From positions 64,154,069-64,218,068 of the forward strand of contig NC_060254.1 in NCBI RefSeq assembly GCF_921293095.1: a DNA stretch of 64,000 bases, in the 5' to 3' direction. Source of the stretch: Ischnura elegans (taxonomy: Eukaryota > Arthropoda > Insecta > Odonata > Coenagrionidae). This document shows positions 1-12,300 of this stretch, one piece after another; position 1 is the first letter of the stretch; each line of letters opens with the position of its first letter. The notes beneath the pieces were generated by a model. It saw nothing but the letters and a program-made list of their open reading frames with translations. It was not told the DNA's origin and did no database searches. A program made the position numbers and the translations under genes.

Positions 1-1903
1 GTGTAAATGCCAATTAATGTATAGAATTGGAAAGAATTATTTAATTAGCTTCACCAAAAAGTATGGGTTTCCTATGCTTTAGTCATCCACATCCTCTTGA
101 GTAGACCCCTTCAATTAAACTAGCAGATTAAAAGATAAGAGAGCACTTGGTATTTGATAACGTGGAAAATATTTTGTTAGAAAACACTCCACCCCATTCG
201 ATATCCTATTTTCCAAAAAAATCCACTCAAACATTTACCCTTACTGGGTGTTATGTATGGAAAACCGAACCAAAAAGGTAATCATTGAGTTATCCCCGTA
301 GTGGTGAGTAAAAATCAATCGTGATGCGTGGGCGGAATCATCATTAATATGTATGAGCTCAGGGAGATTAATGCGAGAACTTCCATTGATCAGCATTGCT
401 GCTGCTTTTTTGATCTTCTAGAGGTGGTCAACACATTTCCTTTAGCAGATGCAGAAATAGATGCAGCTTAATTGTTTCAAAAAGTGGCTATTATGCATCA
501 CAAGTTAATATTACTGCTATTAACGTACAATTGGATATATTTTATGGAACGTGAAATATAAATCCTAATTTTCTTTATACGTCAAGATAACAATTTTCTT
601 GATATTACTTATGTAAGTAAATACTCCTATATTTATTGATTGCTTACCCTAAATAAAAAAATTAGAAAATAAACTGTTGAAATGTCTTATTCTAATCACA
701 TTATTATGATTAAACGTGAGAAAATGATTAAAATACTCACTCACTTAATAGATCACAAATTACACCGGTGAAGGCCGTCTCTCTCCATTTGTGTGGAAAT
801 GGTAGCCAATTATATCACTCGTTTGCACATATTATGCTCCAATCCCGAATCAACTACAGGCAATACGCCACCTTCGTTGGAGCTTGTATACAATTTCGGT
901 ATATATTTTGAAGGAGTGGGTTGGTAACCCATTATAGTAAAGGATAATTATCATGTTATTTTCAAATCAAAATATGAATAGGATTAAAATTCACTCAGTC
1001 TCTTACAACGCCGGACAACGGGGTTACGAATCAAATTTGAGATATTACATTTTTTTAGCATAACTGTGACTACCCAATGGAGCTTGTGAAATGAAACATA
1101 AAAGGTGTAAAAGGAGCACTGACCATAGACTTAGTAAATTTGTTAATGACATAATTTTTCTCACTTATTTTGCAAGAATAGGTGACGGTAGCTGGGAGGG
1201 AGGAAGAAATAAGCAAGAGAAGATTGAGAGATGGGCGATAGATAGGATGGCTGCGGAAGATAAATGATGCCAGGCGTGGATCAAAGTGTTACCTTCTCGG
1301 GAGTTGAAAAGCGATCTAAAGGAGGATATTAGGAGACGGGACGGGCCTAGGGAATCGTGCTCTTTTGATTCTCGCGTCCGACCGACACCAGTAGTCTAAC
1401 TGTCCAAACAGCCTTTGTTTTGAATATATGTTCACATGAATACCTCATCTCTCACCTTTCATGCTGCTATATTTCAGTACCTTTACCCGGTAGCAACCCC
1501 ATATAACAGCATTAGCTTCACTCTCTCACAAAAGTGCTCAGTTGACATGAAAATATGATTTTTTAGTTAGCTCAGGTGTAATCATTCTCTGAAACGGATC
1601 ATAGGATAATAGAAAGGCGGTAGCTAATTTTATAACTAAGACTCAAAATATACTCGGAAAGACAGAGAGGTTACAAGTTAATGTTATGAAAATTTGAAGT
1701 GGAAAAACACTCAGAATTCTATTCAGTTTCTTCTTATTAAATCTGAATGTAATTAAATTTTATCTCTTGATATTATTTGAAAAGGCAATCGTTTTATACG
1801 TCAAAATCTTTTAGATCATTTTCATTTCCTTTCAACCGAAATCAAAGGTTTATTTCAATATTCCTTTACAAGTTCTGGATGATAAACTGTTTGAAATTTA
1901 AAT
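1..1903. other. AT-rich non-coding DNA, no gene seen
   Basis: No open frame of note and no RNA gene is visible. Positions about 1180-1350 are purine-rich and a little GC-richer than their surroundings but do not translate into anything recognisable. The stretch ends at the left copy of the direct repeat flanking the next insertion. Confidence 0.6.
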
Positions 1904-1955
1904 GATATGTTTGATAACTACACCAAAGGATGAAGTTCGCCATGAAAAAATATTT

Positions 1956-2029
1956 GACTTAGCCGGGATTCGAACCCGGATCTCCCGATTGCCGGTCAGG
2001 CGTGCTACCAGTTACACCACCAAGCCATC
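1956..2029 (-). repeat. tRNA-like head of the SINE unit, left copy
   Basis: Read on the minus strand this folds as a tRNA: acceptor TGGCTTG with TAAGTCA (two G-U pairs), anticodon stem CCTGA/TCGGG, and a T-arm containing the B box GGTTCGAATCC. An A-box-like TGGTGTAACTGG is present. The anticodon loop CCGGCAA has C where nearly all tRNAs have U33 and the D stem is weak. A SINE promoter head is therefore more likely than a working tRNA gene. Confidence 0.65.
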
Positions 2030-2551
2030 TTCTCAGAGCGAACTTCGGGATGGGTTTTACCGAACAAGATGTTGACGTCACAAGTCCACACTGTGGCACA
2101 TGTGGCGAGGGTCGTGCTTACTAAGCCACTGTCGGGGAGAAAAACCCTTATTTTCCGCTGGTCTGCGGCGACGAATTTCAAAGCACTGAAGGAACAAGTG
2201 ACTTTGTACGCAGTCACGCGCACGGGTGCAAAGTTAAATACACCAAAGGATGAAGTTCGCCATGAAAAAATATTTGACTTAGCCGGGATTCGAACCCGAA
2301 CCCGAATATTTTTTCATAGCGAACTTCATCCTTTGGTGTATTTAACTTTGCACCCGTGCGCGTGACTGCGTACAAAGTCACTTGTTCCTTCAGTGCTTTG
2401 AAATTCGTCGCCGCAGACCAGCGGAAAATAAGGGTTTTTCTCCCCGACAGTGGCTTAGTAAGCACGACCCTCGCCACATGTGCCACAGTGTGGACTTGTG
2501 ACGTCAACATCTTGTTCGGTAAAACCCATCCCGAAGTTCGCTCTGAGAAGA

Positions 2552-2625
2552 TGGCTTGGTGGTGTAACTGGTAGCACGCCTGACCGGCAATCGGGAGATC
2601 CGGGTTCGAATTCCGGCTAAGTCAA
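2552..2625 (+). repeat. tRNA-like head of the SINE unit, right copy
   Basis: Plus-strand counterpart of the head at 1956-2029, with one visible change in the T-arm (GGTTCGAATTCC instead of GGTTCGAATCCC), which unpairs one T-stem base. Both RNA polymerase III promoter boxes are readable. It sits between body copies, so the unit is a head-to-tail repeat and not an isolated tRNA gene. Confidence 0.65.
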
Positions 2626-2733
2626 ATATTTTTTCATGGCGAACTTCATCCTTTGGTGTATTTAACTTTGCACCCGTGCGCGTGACTGCGTACAAAGTCA
2701 CTTGTTCCTTCAGTGCTTTGAGATGTGTTTGAT

Positions 2734-5111
2734 GTTGAAATTAAGATATGTACACCAATCGAGTGTTACATAAATTCAGGAGAAAAACATTGAAGAAGAA
2801 GGCGTTTGTACATTTTCTCTAATTTTTAGCGCGAATAAAAATTTCCTTGCTAAGAAAATGCATATGTGTACACAGGAAATGTACTTATTGTTACCATATG
2901 CTTCATTAGGTATGAATGCATGAATGAGCGTGTATTTGTGCTCTTGGATAAAAGCAAATACAAAATGCAACAATTTTCCTAAGACAAAAAATAAAAAAAT
3001 AATTTATAACGCTCAATATAATTAACACCATAAATATAAATACACTAGGAACATTACTATTTGAAACAAAAAAACAATGCGTTGGAAACAAAAAAGTGAA
3101 AAAGTTTCAGGAAAACAATGAAAAACGAATAGAAACGAGCAAGGGGAAGGAAGAATCAGAAAGGAACTTCAGATAACTTATGATTGCACACAATAAAATA
3201 AATATGATGTACTGACGTAAAATATAATTTAAACCCTAAAAATATAATTGACGCTAAAAAATAAATATTATATACTTATGATACGCAGGTACCATATCGA
3301 GTAAAAAACTAGAATTGAAATTTCTGGGAAAAATAAATTTTTTATCATCCTGAATATAATTTACTTAAAGGCCATCACACTAGAGTCACTCTTCCTTTAT
3401 TTTCTTTTGGGGATACGCGTGTGGGATTTATACCCAGAATTTGTTTCAATTTTCATTCCAGATAAAGATTTTTCATTTAAATATATTTGTAAACTATAAT
3501 GGATTAAATTTTACTCATTCACTTCAATTTAATTACTCAAGTACATGCATTTATTATTTTGCTTGTTTATTTAAATCATGGAAATGCTACATGTACACTA
3601 TAAATTAAATTCCGCTGGTAAAGCCATACAAATCCGCCTACATTGCGGCCATGCTGCCTATTAGAATAAAGTCAAATTAATTGTAAAAAATGACCCCGTA
3701 TCGCTGGATCAGGGAATTCTCCCTTTGCAAGTGTTTTTAGAAGAGTATTATTGAAATATATCGCCACGGATAGTAAAAAAAAACTGTATTTTTTTTAATT
3801 TTACCCCGCGTTCTGTGAATGACCAAAGGGAATTGTTGGGCTAATAAAATGTCACACGTGGGAAATCAATAGAGTTTGCCACCGTTGTTAAGGAGCAAAA
3901 AATAAATCAATGTATTCCTAGCTATAAATTGGAAGCCAGTGTTTTATTATTTGATATTGACGTTTTTTTACAGAATATATCAGATACTTCAAAATGCTCT
4001 TCATTTCCAAAACACCATTTGAACTTGTATAATTCAACTAATTTACTCTATTTTACAGTAGCAGTAACGTCGTAAAAGTGGAAAATATGAGGCTGGATTA
4101 ATACGATGCCATAGAATGTAACCACGTTATCCATGATTGAGCGGTATAATCCAGATTTATGGGTGATTTGATGCCTTGAACTAAAATCCCTTTCTTGGAT
4201 AATGAAATTCCTAGTTCTCATTCAGTCAAGATGTGATCCTTGCTAAATAGTGCTTACTAAATCACACGTTTTTATTCCCATTAATCAGTATCAGTTCGCG
4301 TGAAACTGATGTGGAAAATGCAAATAAATATTAGTCTTTTTATTATTATATATTATATTACTATTTAAATAATATATTATATATTATTTAAATAGTAGAT
4401 TTAATATTAAAACAATATTAGGCACGTATCGATGCATATTACTATTATTTTTTAAATACCGCATTTTAATGGCGAATAATATATATTCCTACTCATTTCT
4501 TACATCTTCCACATTTTCGTTAAGATTCGAGCTGTGTTTATTTACTCAGTAAAGTATTCGTAGATTCTCAATTCTAATTTTTATTTATTTGAGGAATTAC
4601 ATGGATACAAATTCATAACGCTTATGAATAATGAGAGCTAAATGTAATGAGCAAAAGAATTATTAATTTAGATGTGAATTCAGATATGTAACGCTAGTCT
4701 CAAGATATAATGAGAGAATGTTATTATACGTCAAATTTATGACGTAAATTTTCTTCTAAAACTATTAGCTGTAATAGGGCTTTTACTAACATATTTATGC
4801 AACTATGAGAAATCGGTATGAATGAAGGTTTGGTATTTAGGTGCAAATATTTTTCCATAGAATATAGACTTGTTGCATCAAAGGCTGCATTCATTTTTGC
4901 AAATTAAAAACCGGATTCACCTATCGTATTATTTCATATACCTTTTTACCTAACTTGTTTTAAATTTCCTTTTTTGCATTTTTAATATGTCTAAACACGC
5001 TACCATGGTAGAAATTCGTTTTTCGACAAAAATTAATGTATATTCAATCATTGATATCCTTCAAATTTTATTCTCTCATGATTTTAAAAGCATAAAAGTA
5101 TCAGCTTAAAG
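2734..5111. other. AT-rich non-coding DNA
   Basis: No gene is visible. The only structured item is a 37-bp AT palindrome at 4360-4396. A 21-bp string at 4829-4849 recurs identically at 6464-6484. Confidence 0.6.
4360..4396. repeat. AT-rich palindrome
   Basis: The arms around ACTATTTAAATAATATAT are reverse complements with a one-base imperfect centre. In DNA this AT-rich such a palindrome can arise by replication slippage. No terminal repeats or target duplication were found. Confidence 0.6.
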
Positions 5112-5183
5112 ATGGATTACAACTCGTCCTGTGTCCTACAACAGTTGGTGAAACTGTGTAGCATGAAACAATCAAAGGTAGGT

Positions 5184-8078
5184 AAACACCGTACAAATTT
5201 TTTGAAAATGGCATAGTGCACAGTGTCGAAAGATAGATCAGGCCAATAAAAAAATGTGGAAAATAAGATATTAGTGTATGTATGATTATGTTGCATAAAA
5301 GAATGGAATGCAGAGAGTGGATATATTTAGGAGCGACTCTCCTAGAGCCCCACTACACTTCCAGGTCCGACAGAAGAGGTAAATTGAGGTTAAATAGAGG
5401 AGTTCGTTTTTCACCCGAAGCATAAAGTACATTAATAAAATTCGTATTTTCTTTATGTGTAGAGGGCTCGTGTCCAAACACCCCCTTCCTCACGCCTTTT
5501 TAGGCTACTTGCGGGGTATTATGTAGACGTCGATGAAAATTATATTAAAGGCAAAAATACTAAGGCAAGGTGCTTCTCACTTAGCACTCAAATTCTACCG
5601 ATCTTCACGTTGATACCCAACGACCCAAAATCACCCTTCAAGTAGTGAGGAGGTCACATCCTACACCACCACTGGCCATGATCGTCGAAGCGAAGAACTC
5701 TTGGAGGAGGCGCTTCGGGTGTCCTTCCTTCCTAAGCACGTAAACACAATCTCCGTATCCCTGTCGGTCCTTTGATGAATTGCTCTCGAGGACCTTGCGC
5801 ACAGAGCGTCTCCTAACTCGACTACCTCCTGCTTCATGCCTTATCTTATCCTATTTCCAGGAGCTTCTCCAGCTGCAAAAAAAACCTTATTGAGTGCATT
5901 TCATATAGTGCACTTTATTTTTTTCTTCTCATTCAAACAGGTTTGTGGTAAATAGCACATTGATGTCACGTTGCTGCAAACACGATGAAGTTTTCCATGA
6001 CCTCCTCGTTTCTGTAATCAAGATAGTTGATTTTTTTGTGAAATCTTGGATAATTTTTGCTCTTACGTCGTGTTTTGGTTGCCATATAGCTCTGATCGGT
6101 GGATATTTAAGCTTGGGTATCAATTATTTCATTTTATATTATTTTATAAGAGATATTGGTTTGGACTAAAAAAATTAAAACTAAGAAGCATATTCCTTGA
6201 GTCACGATTTTCATTTTTATTCTTAAAAAAATTTTTCCTGCCAGTTGTATTCTTACAACTAAGCTTTATCGGAGGATATGTATTTATAGTTTATCTATTA
6301 TTGATAACTCATCAAACAATCACCTTGCATTCACACATATTTGTTGAAAGAAATATTACTAAAATACTAAGAGCGAGAAAGGGGGAAACTGATATTATTA
6401 AGATGAAATGTTAGCATTGAATTTCAGATTTTTAATTCTTAATGATAGACGCCGTTATATACTTTTGGTATTTAGGTGCAAATAAAAAAATTTGACTTCC
6501 TTTCCTCTACCAATACTTTTTTGTATGACTAGAATTTGATACTGCGTCTTTAAATCCAGACGTATCTCCTTAATATGCTCTGAGATTTAAGTGTCAGCAC
6601 CAAGCTAAGAATTTTCACCCACCTAGTCGCTCATGATGAGAGAAATTTTTCGTGATACGCTAACGTCGTTGATGATAGTGGATATAAGGGTTGAAAATTT
6701 CTTCTGGCTCGTGTTCGGGAGGGAAGTATCTCAAGTTTCGCTAAAAACAAGGGAAGTATAGCACAGACGAGCAATTCCTCGTTCAACTTTATCGCTCATG
6801 AAGGACTGGAGGTGGGGTAGGATGATCATGCAAACTGCATACATTTTTTAGTCTACAAAGTATGATCGTCTATTGTGAATAGAGGCTGAAAATTACTTAC
6901 GTCGTGAAAGAAGTGAGTGATTCACTAACGGAAAACGTGCTCCAAAGGCTTGCGCAATTTAATAGCGCCCTTCTCCAAGGCTCTTGAAGCGAAGGATAAA
7001 GTTAGCATGTGCGCACACTCAGGTAGAGCATTAGACCCTCTTCGTGGGAAAACGTTTATTCTTATTTACCGGCTTAATTTAACAGCAAATAAGCTCAGGT
7101 GACCAACTTTGGGTCTTTTTAATCAATGTTAGAATTATATTAGAGCAATTTAATGCCATTATATAATCATTTTATCCGTGTCATGAAAATTAGTTGTGAG
7201 AAACTCATTCAATTCATTGGACAAGACTATTTCCCAGACGTATTCTCAACATGCTTTGAGTTTAATCTTTTATTTTAAAGTGGGAATATCGAATTACAGT
7301 ACTATCAAAACACATAGAGATAGAACATAAGAGAAATAGAAAGAGGAAATATTTGTGATTATTTTGCTAGGTACTTTACTAGAAGCAAGTAAAATAAAGT
7401 GGAGCTTTTGCAGCGTGATTGAAAAATTATATTTGATGGATAACTTATGTTTTTGAATCATTGGAAGAGCATACTAAAATTTATATTTGACATTTCTAAT
7501 TTATTATTTTTTAAATATTATGACCACATATATTATCAAAAACCCTAGTAATCGAAGAACAGGCATTATTGAAACATTTTCGCCTTCCAATTCTTTAGCA
7601 GAGCAATTTAATGATAAGGTTTCTAGGATGGGTAGTTGTAATTTATACCACCGTTTCTTTGGATAAAGCGACCCAAGCTTCGAATTATGATTACCATCAG
7701 GCGTAAATTATTATCTCTACATCTAACTATTGTAACCTTAGTTACGTATCGCAAAAAAGAAGAATTTTGAAACGGACGCCGTAATGTGTAACGGAAAAGT
7801 ACGGAATAGATGGGTAACCGTGATCTCATTTATGAGACTGTTGTCCAAGTACTTAAAAACATTTTTTATTGATAACCGCTCACTAGAATAGTTTGCGGCC
7901 GTCGTTGCATAACTTCAAAATATTAATTTAAAATCACTCCAATGGCAGTAACATATTAAGTGCTTAAAAAAATTACTTTTATGATCTCGGATGTTTTAAT
8001 GATGTTTAGATAAAATTTTTAGTAAGTACGTACATTATTGATTGGCTAAATTACAGAAAACATATCTGACCTATATAA
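5184..8078. other. Non-coding DNA with one GC-richer patch
   Basis: About 5480-5870 is GC-richer than its surroundings, but all six frames are interrupted and I do not recognise it. The 122-codon plus-strand frame at 6046-6414 is hydrophobic, AT-driven and overlaps another frame; I do not believe it is a gene. Confidence 0.5.
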
Positions 8079-9332
8079 ATGCATTCATTTTTTTTGTCTG
8101 AATTGTGTTTTTACTCCGGCGGTAGTTATTTCTTCGTTATATCACCCTGGCTTGATGCTGCAGCTTCATGTTTTCCGTGTACCAGGCATCAAATTGCACG
8201 ATGTCATGAGTGTCGTCTTCGGTGTTTCTTTGTTTTCATTCCTTTAAGGTATCTCTTGCTCAAACTAATTTCTGCTTTCCTTGGGACGTGTTCCAGCATC
8301 GTGTCACGGGAAAGTTTAACATTCCTCCCTGCCCACCTGTGTCTTTTGAATTCTCTGCCACCGCTCCCATCCCAGGGGTCCTTACACAATCCCTCTCCCA
8401 ACTTTCATCATTTCTTTTTGAGACGACGACATGCTTCTGAATCGAGAAATCTCTCTGCCTCGTTATTTTTTCCTCGTCTTTATTTCACCCCAAACTTCTT
8501 TTCCTCCTCCTCTGCCCGACTGCCGTTCTATTTTATACCTAAAACGTTATTTGTGTAGAATTCATGAATTTCCAGCCATGTAATTCCATCGTTTGGAATT
8601 ATCATTGGAAATATTGATATTTTGATTTTAGCGCAGCTTCCACCCTTATTTTCAAGTTTAATGATTACATAATTACCGTTAAAAATAATGGGGTTTTAGA
8701 GTATTATATTCCGAAAAATGGATAATATCATTTCAATATAATGATATGTATAAATATGTATATTTTTTCAAAGTCATGTCGTGATAAGTATATTTTATAG
8801 GCATACTTTGTAATAATTTAAAATATCGACTCGTATTGAATCGAAGCTAGTAGTTTTATTCGTAGAGAAATAAATGCCATTGAGAAATATTGTTGCCCTG
8901 CCAAGTTTTATTAGTGAGAAGGTGTAATAATTCTGCCTAAAATATGTGAATTTGTTTTATTCTGCAGCGAAAAACCGTTTATGATTAGGGGTTTGATGGA
9001 AGATGGGATTTCTTGCCCTAATCAAGACGTATTATTATGATTATAATTATTTATCTGTATTTGCATCTTATTTGTTTCACTTTTACCCCTTCCGATGCGT
9101 CCGTATCTTATTCGGATCACATTTTCTTCCTAACAAATTCTTGCTACCTTATACCCTCACCTTATCCGCCATTCTTCACTCCTTATCTTCTCTACTCTCT
9201 CTCTCTGTAACGTTCATTGCGCCGGAAACCAGCCATCCCCTGTCTTTCGTCATATCTCCCTTCTCCTCTTTCTTCTCTGCCGTGTTATTTCATCCCTTAC
9301 ATCCTCTACCCTCCTGTTCCCTTTCTCTATAG
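8079..9332 (+). other. Two pyrimidine-rich islands (8.15-8.53 kb and 9.08-9.33 kb)
   Basis: The plus strand is dominated by C and T in two blocks separated by AT-rich DNA. The 159-codon frame (8079-8558) and the 109-codon frame (9003-9332) are Ser/Leu/Phe/Pro-rich because of this composition; CT runs rarely contain stop codons. I see no domain, signal or family resemblance and treat both as non-coding. Confidence 0.5.
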
Positions 9333-12300
9333 TCAGTGGAACGAGGGTGCGTGTTTGTCTCCGTAGGATTTCGTGTGCGTGAGTGCACTCATGTGTCGCC
9401 TTTCCTTGCTCGCTGTATAAATCCGTAAGCCTCTCGAATCGTGGACCCGTGTCGACGTTTCAGAGGTGATAAAAAAAGTTTACCGTGGATCCTTTGGGAG
9501 GTGGAGTGGGGAACGGTGTGGGTGGCATGGGAGAAGTATATTGGGTTGGTTTGTCCGCAGGGGCTTTGGGGTTTAAGAAGACTCATCACTCTTAAGATAC
9601 CGATAATTCTTCGCAACATATTACTTACTTAAAACTTGAAATTTTTGAGTATATAGGAATGAGCCTACAACTTGCACTAGCAGTTCATGAAGTAAAAAAA
9701 GGCACCAAATATTATATACATTTCTATAACGCCGTTAGGCTATGTTTATCCCTCAAAAGGGCGAGCTGGTACAGTTTACAGGAAAATATTATGTGACGGA
9801 AGTTGAATTGAATTTTCAAATATATTAATGCTACTTAGGGTTTGATTTATATATTCTGAGAATTTAAACGTGTTCTCGTACGTTGTAAACCAGTAATGAA
9901 CCCTAATAATAGGTTTTTCGGTAATTATGCTGTAGATGCGTTGGAAAAAGCTGCTAGTTTTTTTCCTCAAATATGATAAAGAGAGATGTAGCAACTTATA
10001 TAAATGTTTTATTTAACTTTCTAAGATTATACTCTTTACGTCCTTGTTTCTGATAAAAAATTCGCAGTCGTTGTCTCTTATTCGAAGGAACTGACTTCTA
10101 GCTTCTCGGTTCCTCCATGTGCTATTCAATTGAACGTTTACTAATTAATGCTAAAAACGTTGCATTCAAGTTTTTGTTTCCTTAACTGACTCAGCTTTGA
10201 TGATTAAAATTTTTAATGTGGGTAACTTGTATTTCTGTTTTCCATCGGCTCTAATTGTCCATCCTCCGTCCATTCTTGCATATAAAAACAGTTGAGTAAT
10301 CGTATTTTCATTCGATGAAAGTTGCAATGAACCTTTACGATATTCGTCTTTCATTGAGACTAATTTATAAAGCTGGGCTAAAATTGTGGGTAGATTGACC
10401 TCTCATTTTAAAATACAAAGCGGGTATTACTTAGCATCATTGATATCTTGTTATTATTGGCTTTACATTCTAAATCTCTTATTTCTATATTTGAATTTCA
10501 TACTCTATCACTGGTTTCCTGTGAAAGGGAACGATTTACTGAATTAGCCAATAGAAAATGAAAAATCAACTTTCATTAATTATCTCTTATAGTGACTAAC
10601 AACTTTGGGTGATAAAAGAAATCGCCGTAGACTTTTGAATTGGAATGCTGGACAAGGACGTGGGTGGTGCGTATTTTGGAAATAGTCGTCCTTTTTCTCT
10701 TCAGATGCTATGAAGAGGGAGCGATATAATCTCTTTCAAAAACTTTTGATCTAACGTTTCCACCGGCGCAGTTAGTCATCCCTGCTTACAATCCCAAGCA
10801 TTTGAAGAAGTTTATCTTAATTTTAAAGAACATGCGATGAATCTCTATGATGTATCATATTATATATAAACTATTCGTGAATGTTAGGATTCAACATTTT
10901 CTCTTGTGGATAAATGAGATATATATTGATGATAACTAATGGCCCTTTTTCCTAGCAGATAAATACATAAATAGTTTTGCTTTGTGATGGTTACGGCGAT
11001 TTCTCCGTCATTATGGCAACATTTACTGACAATTACTGGGTTCATAAATGAATGTATATTAAATCCGAGTCCAATAGTCTTAGTTTGTTCTTTTGCCCAC
11101 CTTAATATAAAAATAATTTTCTCTCCTTATGAGTACTAATAACCTAATTATTACTTAAAATATTATTAGTACTCCAAATTGTCAGTACTCTCATATGCAT
11201 AGCTATATAGAAAAGATGATTATCCTATTTTCTTTAACAAGTGATTCTTAATGAGGAAAATGAGCTTCAATTAGTAATAATTGGTTGATCAGTTAGTTGT
11301 TGCTTATTAAGGGATAATAAGGATAATGAGACATGGAGAAGCGGCCAGCATTATTATCTCCAACAATTTTGCTGCTATTGTAAACTTACTATTAATTATA
11401 CGTTGCTAGAGGTGTGAGAGGGGAGGATAAAATACAACGGCAATGTTACTTCCTTCTTGCGTTAGTAATTACGTTTTTGACGTGGGAGAAGCATCTTCTC
11501 TTTTGGCATTCACCATAGGATTCCTCCCTCATACTAGATAAAATCTAGAAGGCTGAAATCGCTTATAGGGTTGTGAGTAAATAAGCGTATTCCCATGGAA
11601 AAGAACGTGAAAATATTTTTTTTTCTCTTAGACCTAAGCCTGTTAGATGTATTGTTTTTATCTTTATCCTTTACACCACATTCTCTGCCGTATGCTTATG
11701 CATATCAAAGAACAACTTTAAACTAGATATTAGAAAGTCTGTAAAACACTATGAAAGCATCGCAGGAAGAAATCAATTTATCATGCATACGTAGAAATGT
11801 TTTTTTAAGCATTATAATTAAGATTTAAGTAACATATTTTCTCCAATTTTCATTTGTATACCTTTGTGTCCACCCCACGCAGTACCACAGTAGCAGAAAA
11901 ATATTAAAGACTTTGTTCATTAACGCATTGGTAATATATTTTAATTAAATTTCAGCCTGAAGCCTTTAGCATATTTTTAGATCCCTTCAGTCAGTATAAA
12001 GAGCTTTCATTTCAGCCTGCTATCTGACGCATCAAATTTGTTTTAAGTTATTTCGTGTTCAGCTTTGTATTGCTTTGGGCATTGAAATTGTGGAAGAAAA
12101 TTCAGCCCTTCTCGTCGTTGATGCATCATAGACTCAATTTGCATCAATTGTTCTCTGAGGTATAGGAGGACATTTTTTTAAATCGGCTCATTTCGAATGG
12201 GATATTTTATTTCATTCAGTACAGGTAGGACATTTACTTGGTGAAATGTAATCTATATATTGATTTTTTTCTGTGAGATAATTATGGGAATGCATGTATT

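Larger units (their letters stand above)
1916..2721. mobile_element. tRNA-headed SINE-like multimer in inverted arrangement
   Basis: The basic unit is a tRNA-like head of about 73 bp plus a body of about 247 bp, giving an exact 320-bp period (1919 repeats at 2239; 2305 repeats at 2625). One arm (1919-2274) reads on the minus strand and its near-perfect inverse (2305-2660) on the plus strand, with a 30-bp spacer holding a cut-off T-arm. I counted only about two or three differences over 356 bp. The right side continues 61 bp into a further body copy. An imperfect 12-bp direct repeat flanks it (GATATGTTTGAT at 1904-1915, GATGTGTTTGAT at 2722-2733), the size expected for retroposition. The inversion could come from twin priming or template switching, or be an assembly fold-back artefact. 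The small open frames on both strands are by-products of the duplication. Confidence 0.75.

Noticed and set aside
2005..2574. Open frames of 72 and 98 codons appearing on both strands
   Set aside because: They are identical because the DNA is an inverted duplication, and they run through tRNA-like and SINE body sequence.
1956..2625. Two functional tRNA genes
   Set aside because: C at position 33, a weak D stem and repeat context at a 320-bp period fit SINE heads better than genes.
6046..6414. 122-codon hydrophobic frame as a membrane protein
   Set aside because: AT-rich DNA yields Phe/Leu/Ile-rich translations; there is no recognisable family, and a second overlapping frame is equally open.
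8079..8558. 159-codon open frame
   Set aside because: CT-rich DNA lacks stop codons by composition. The product is Ser/Leu/Phe/Pro-rich without domain or family resemblance, and another long frame overlaps it.
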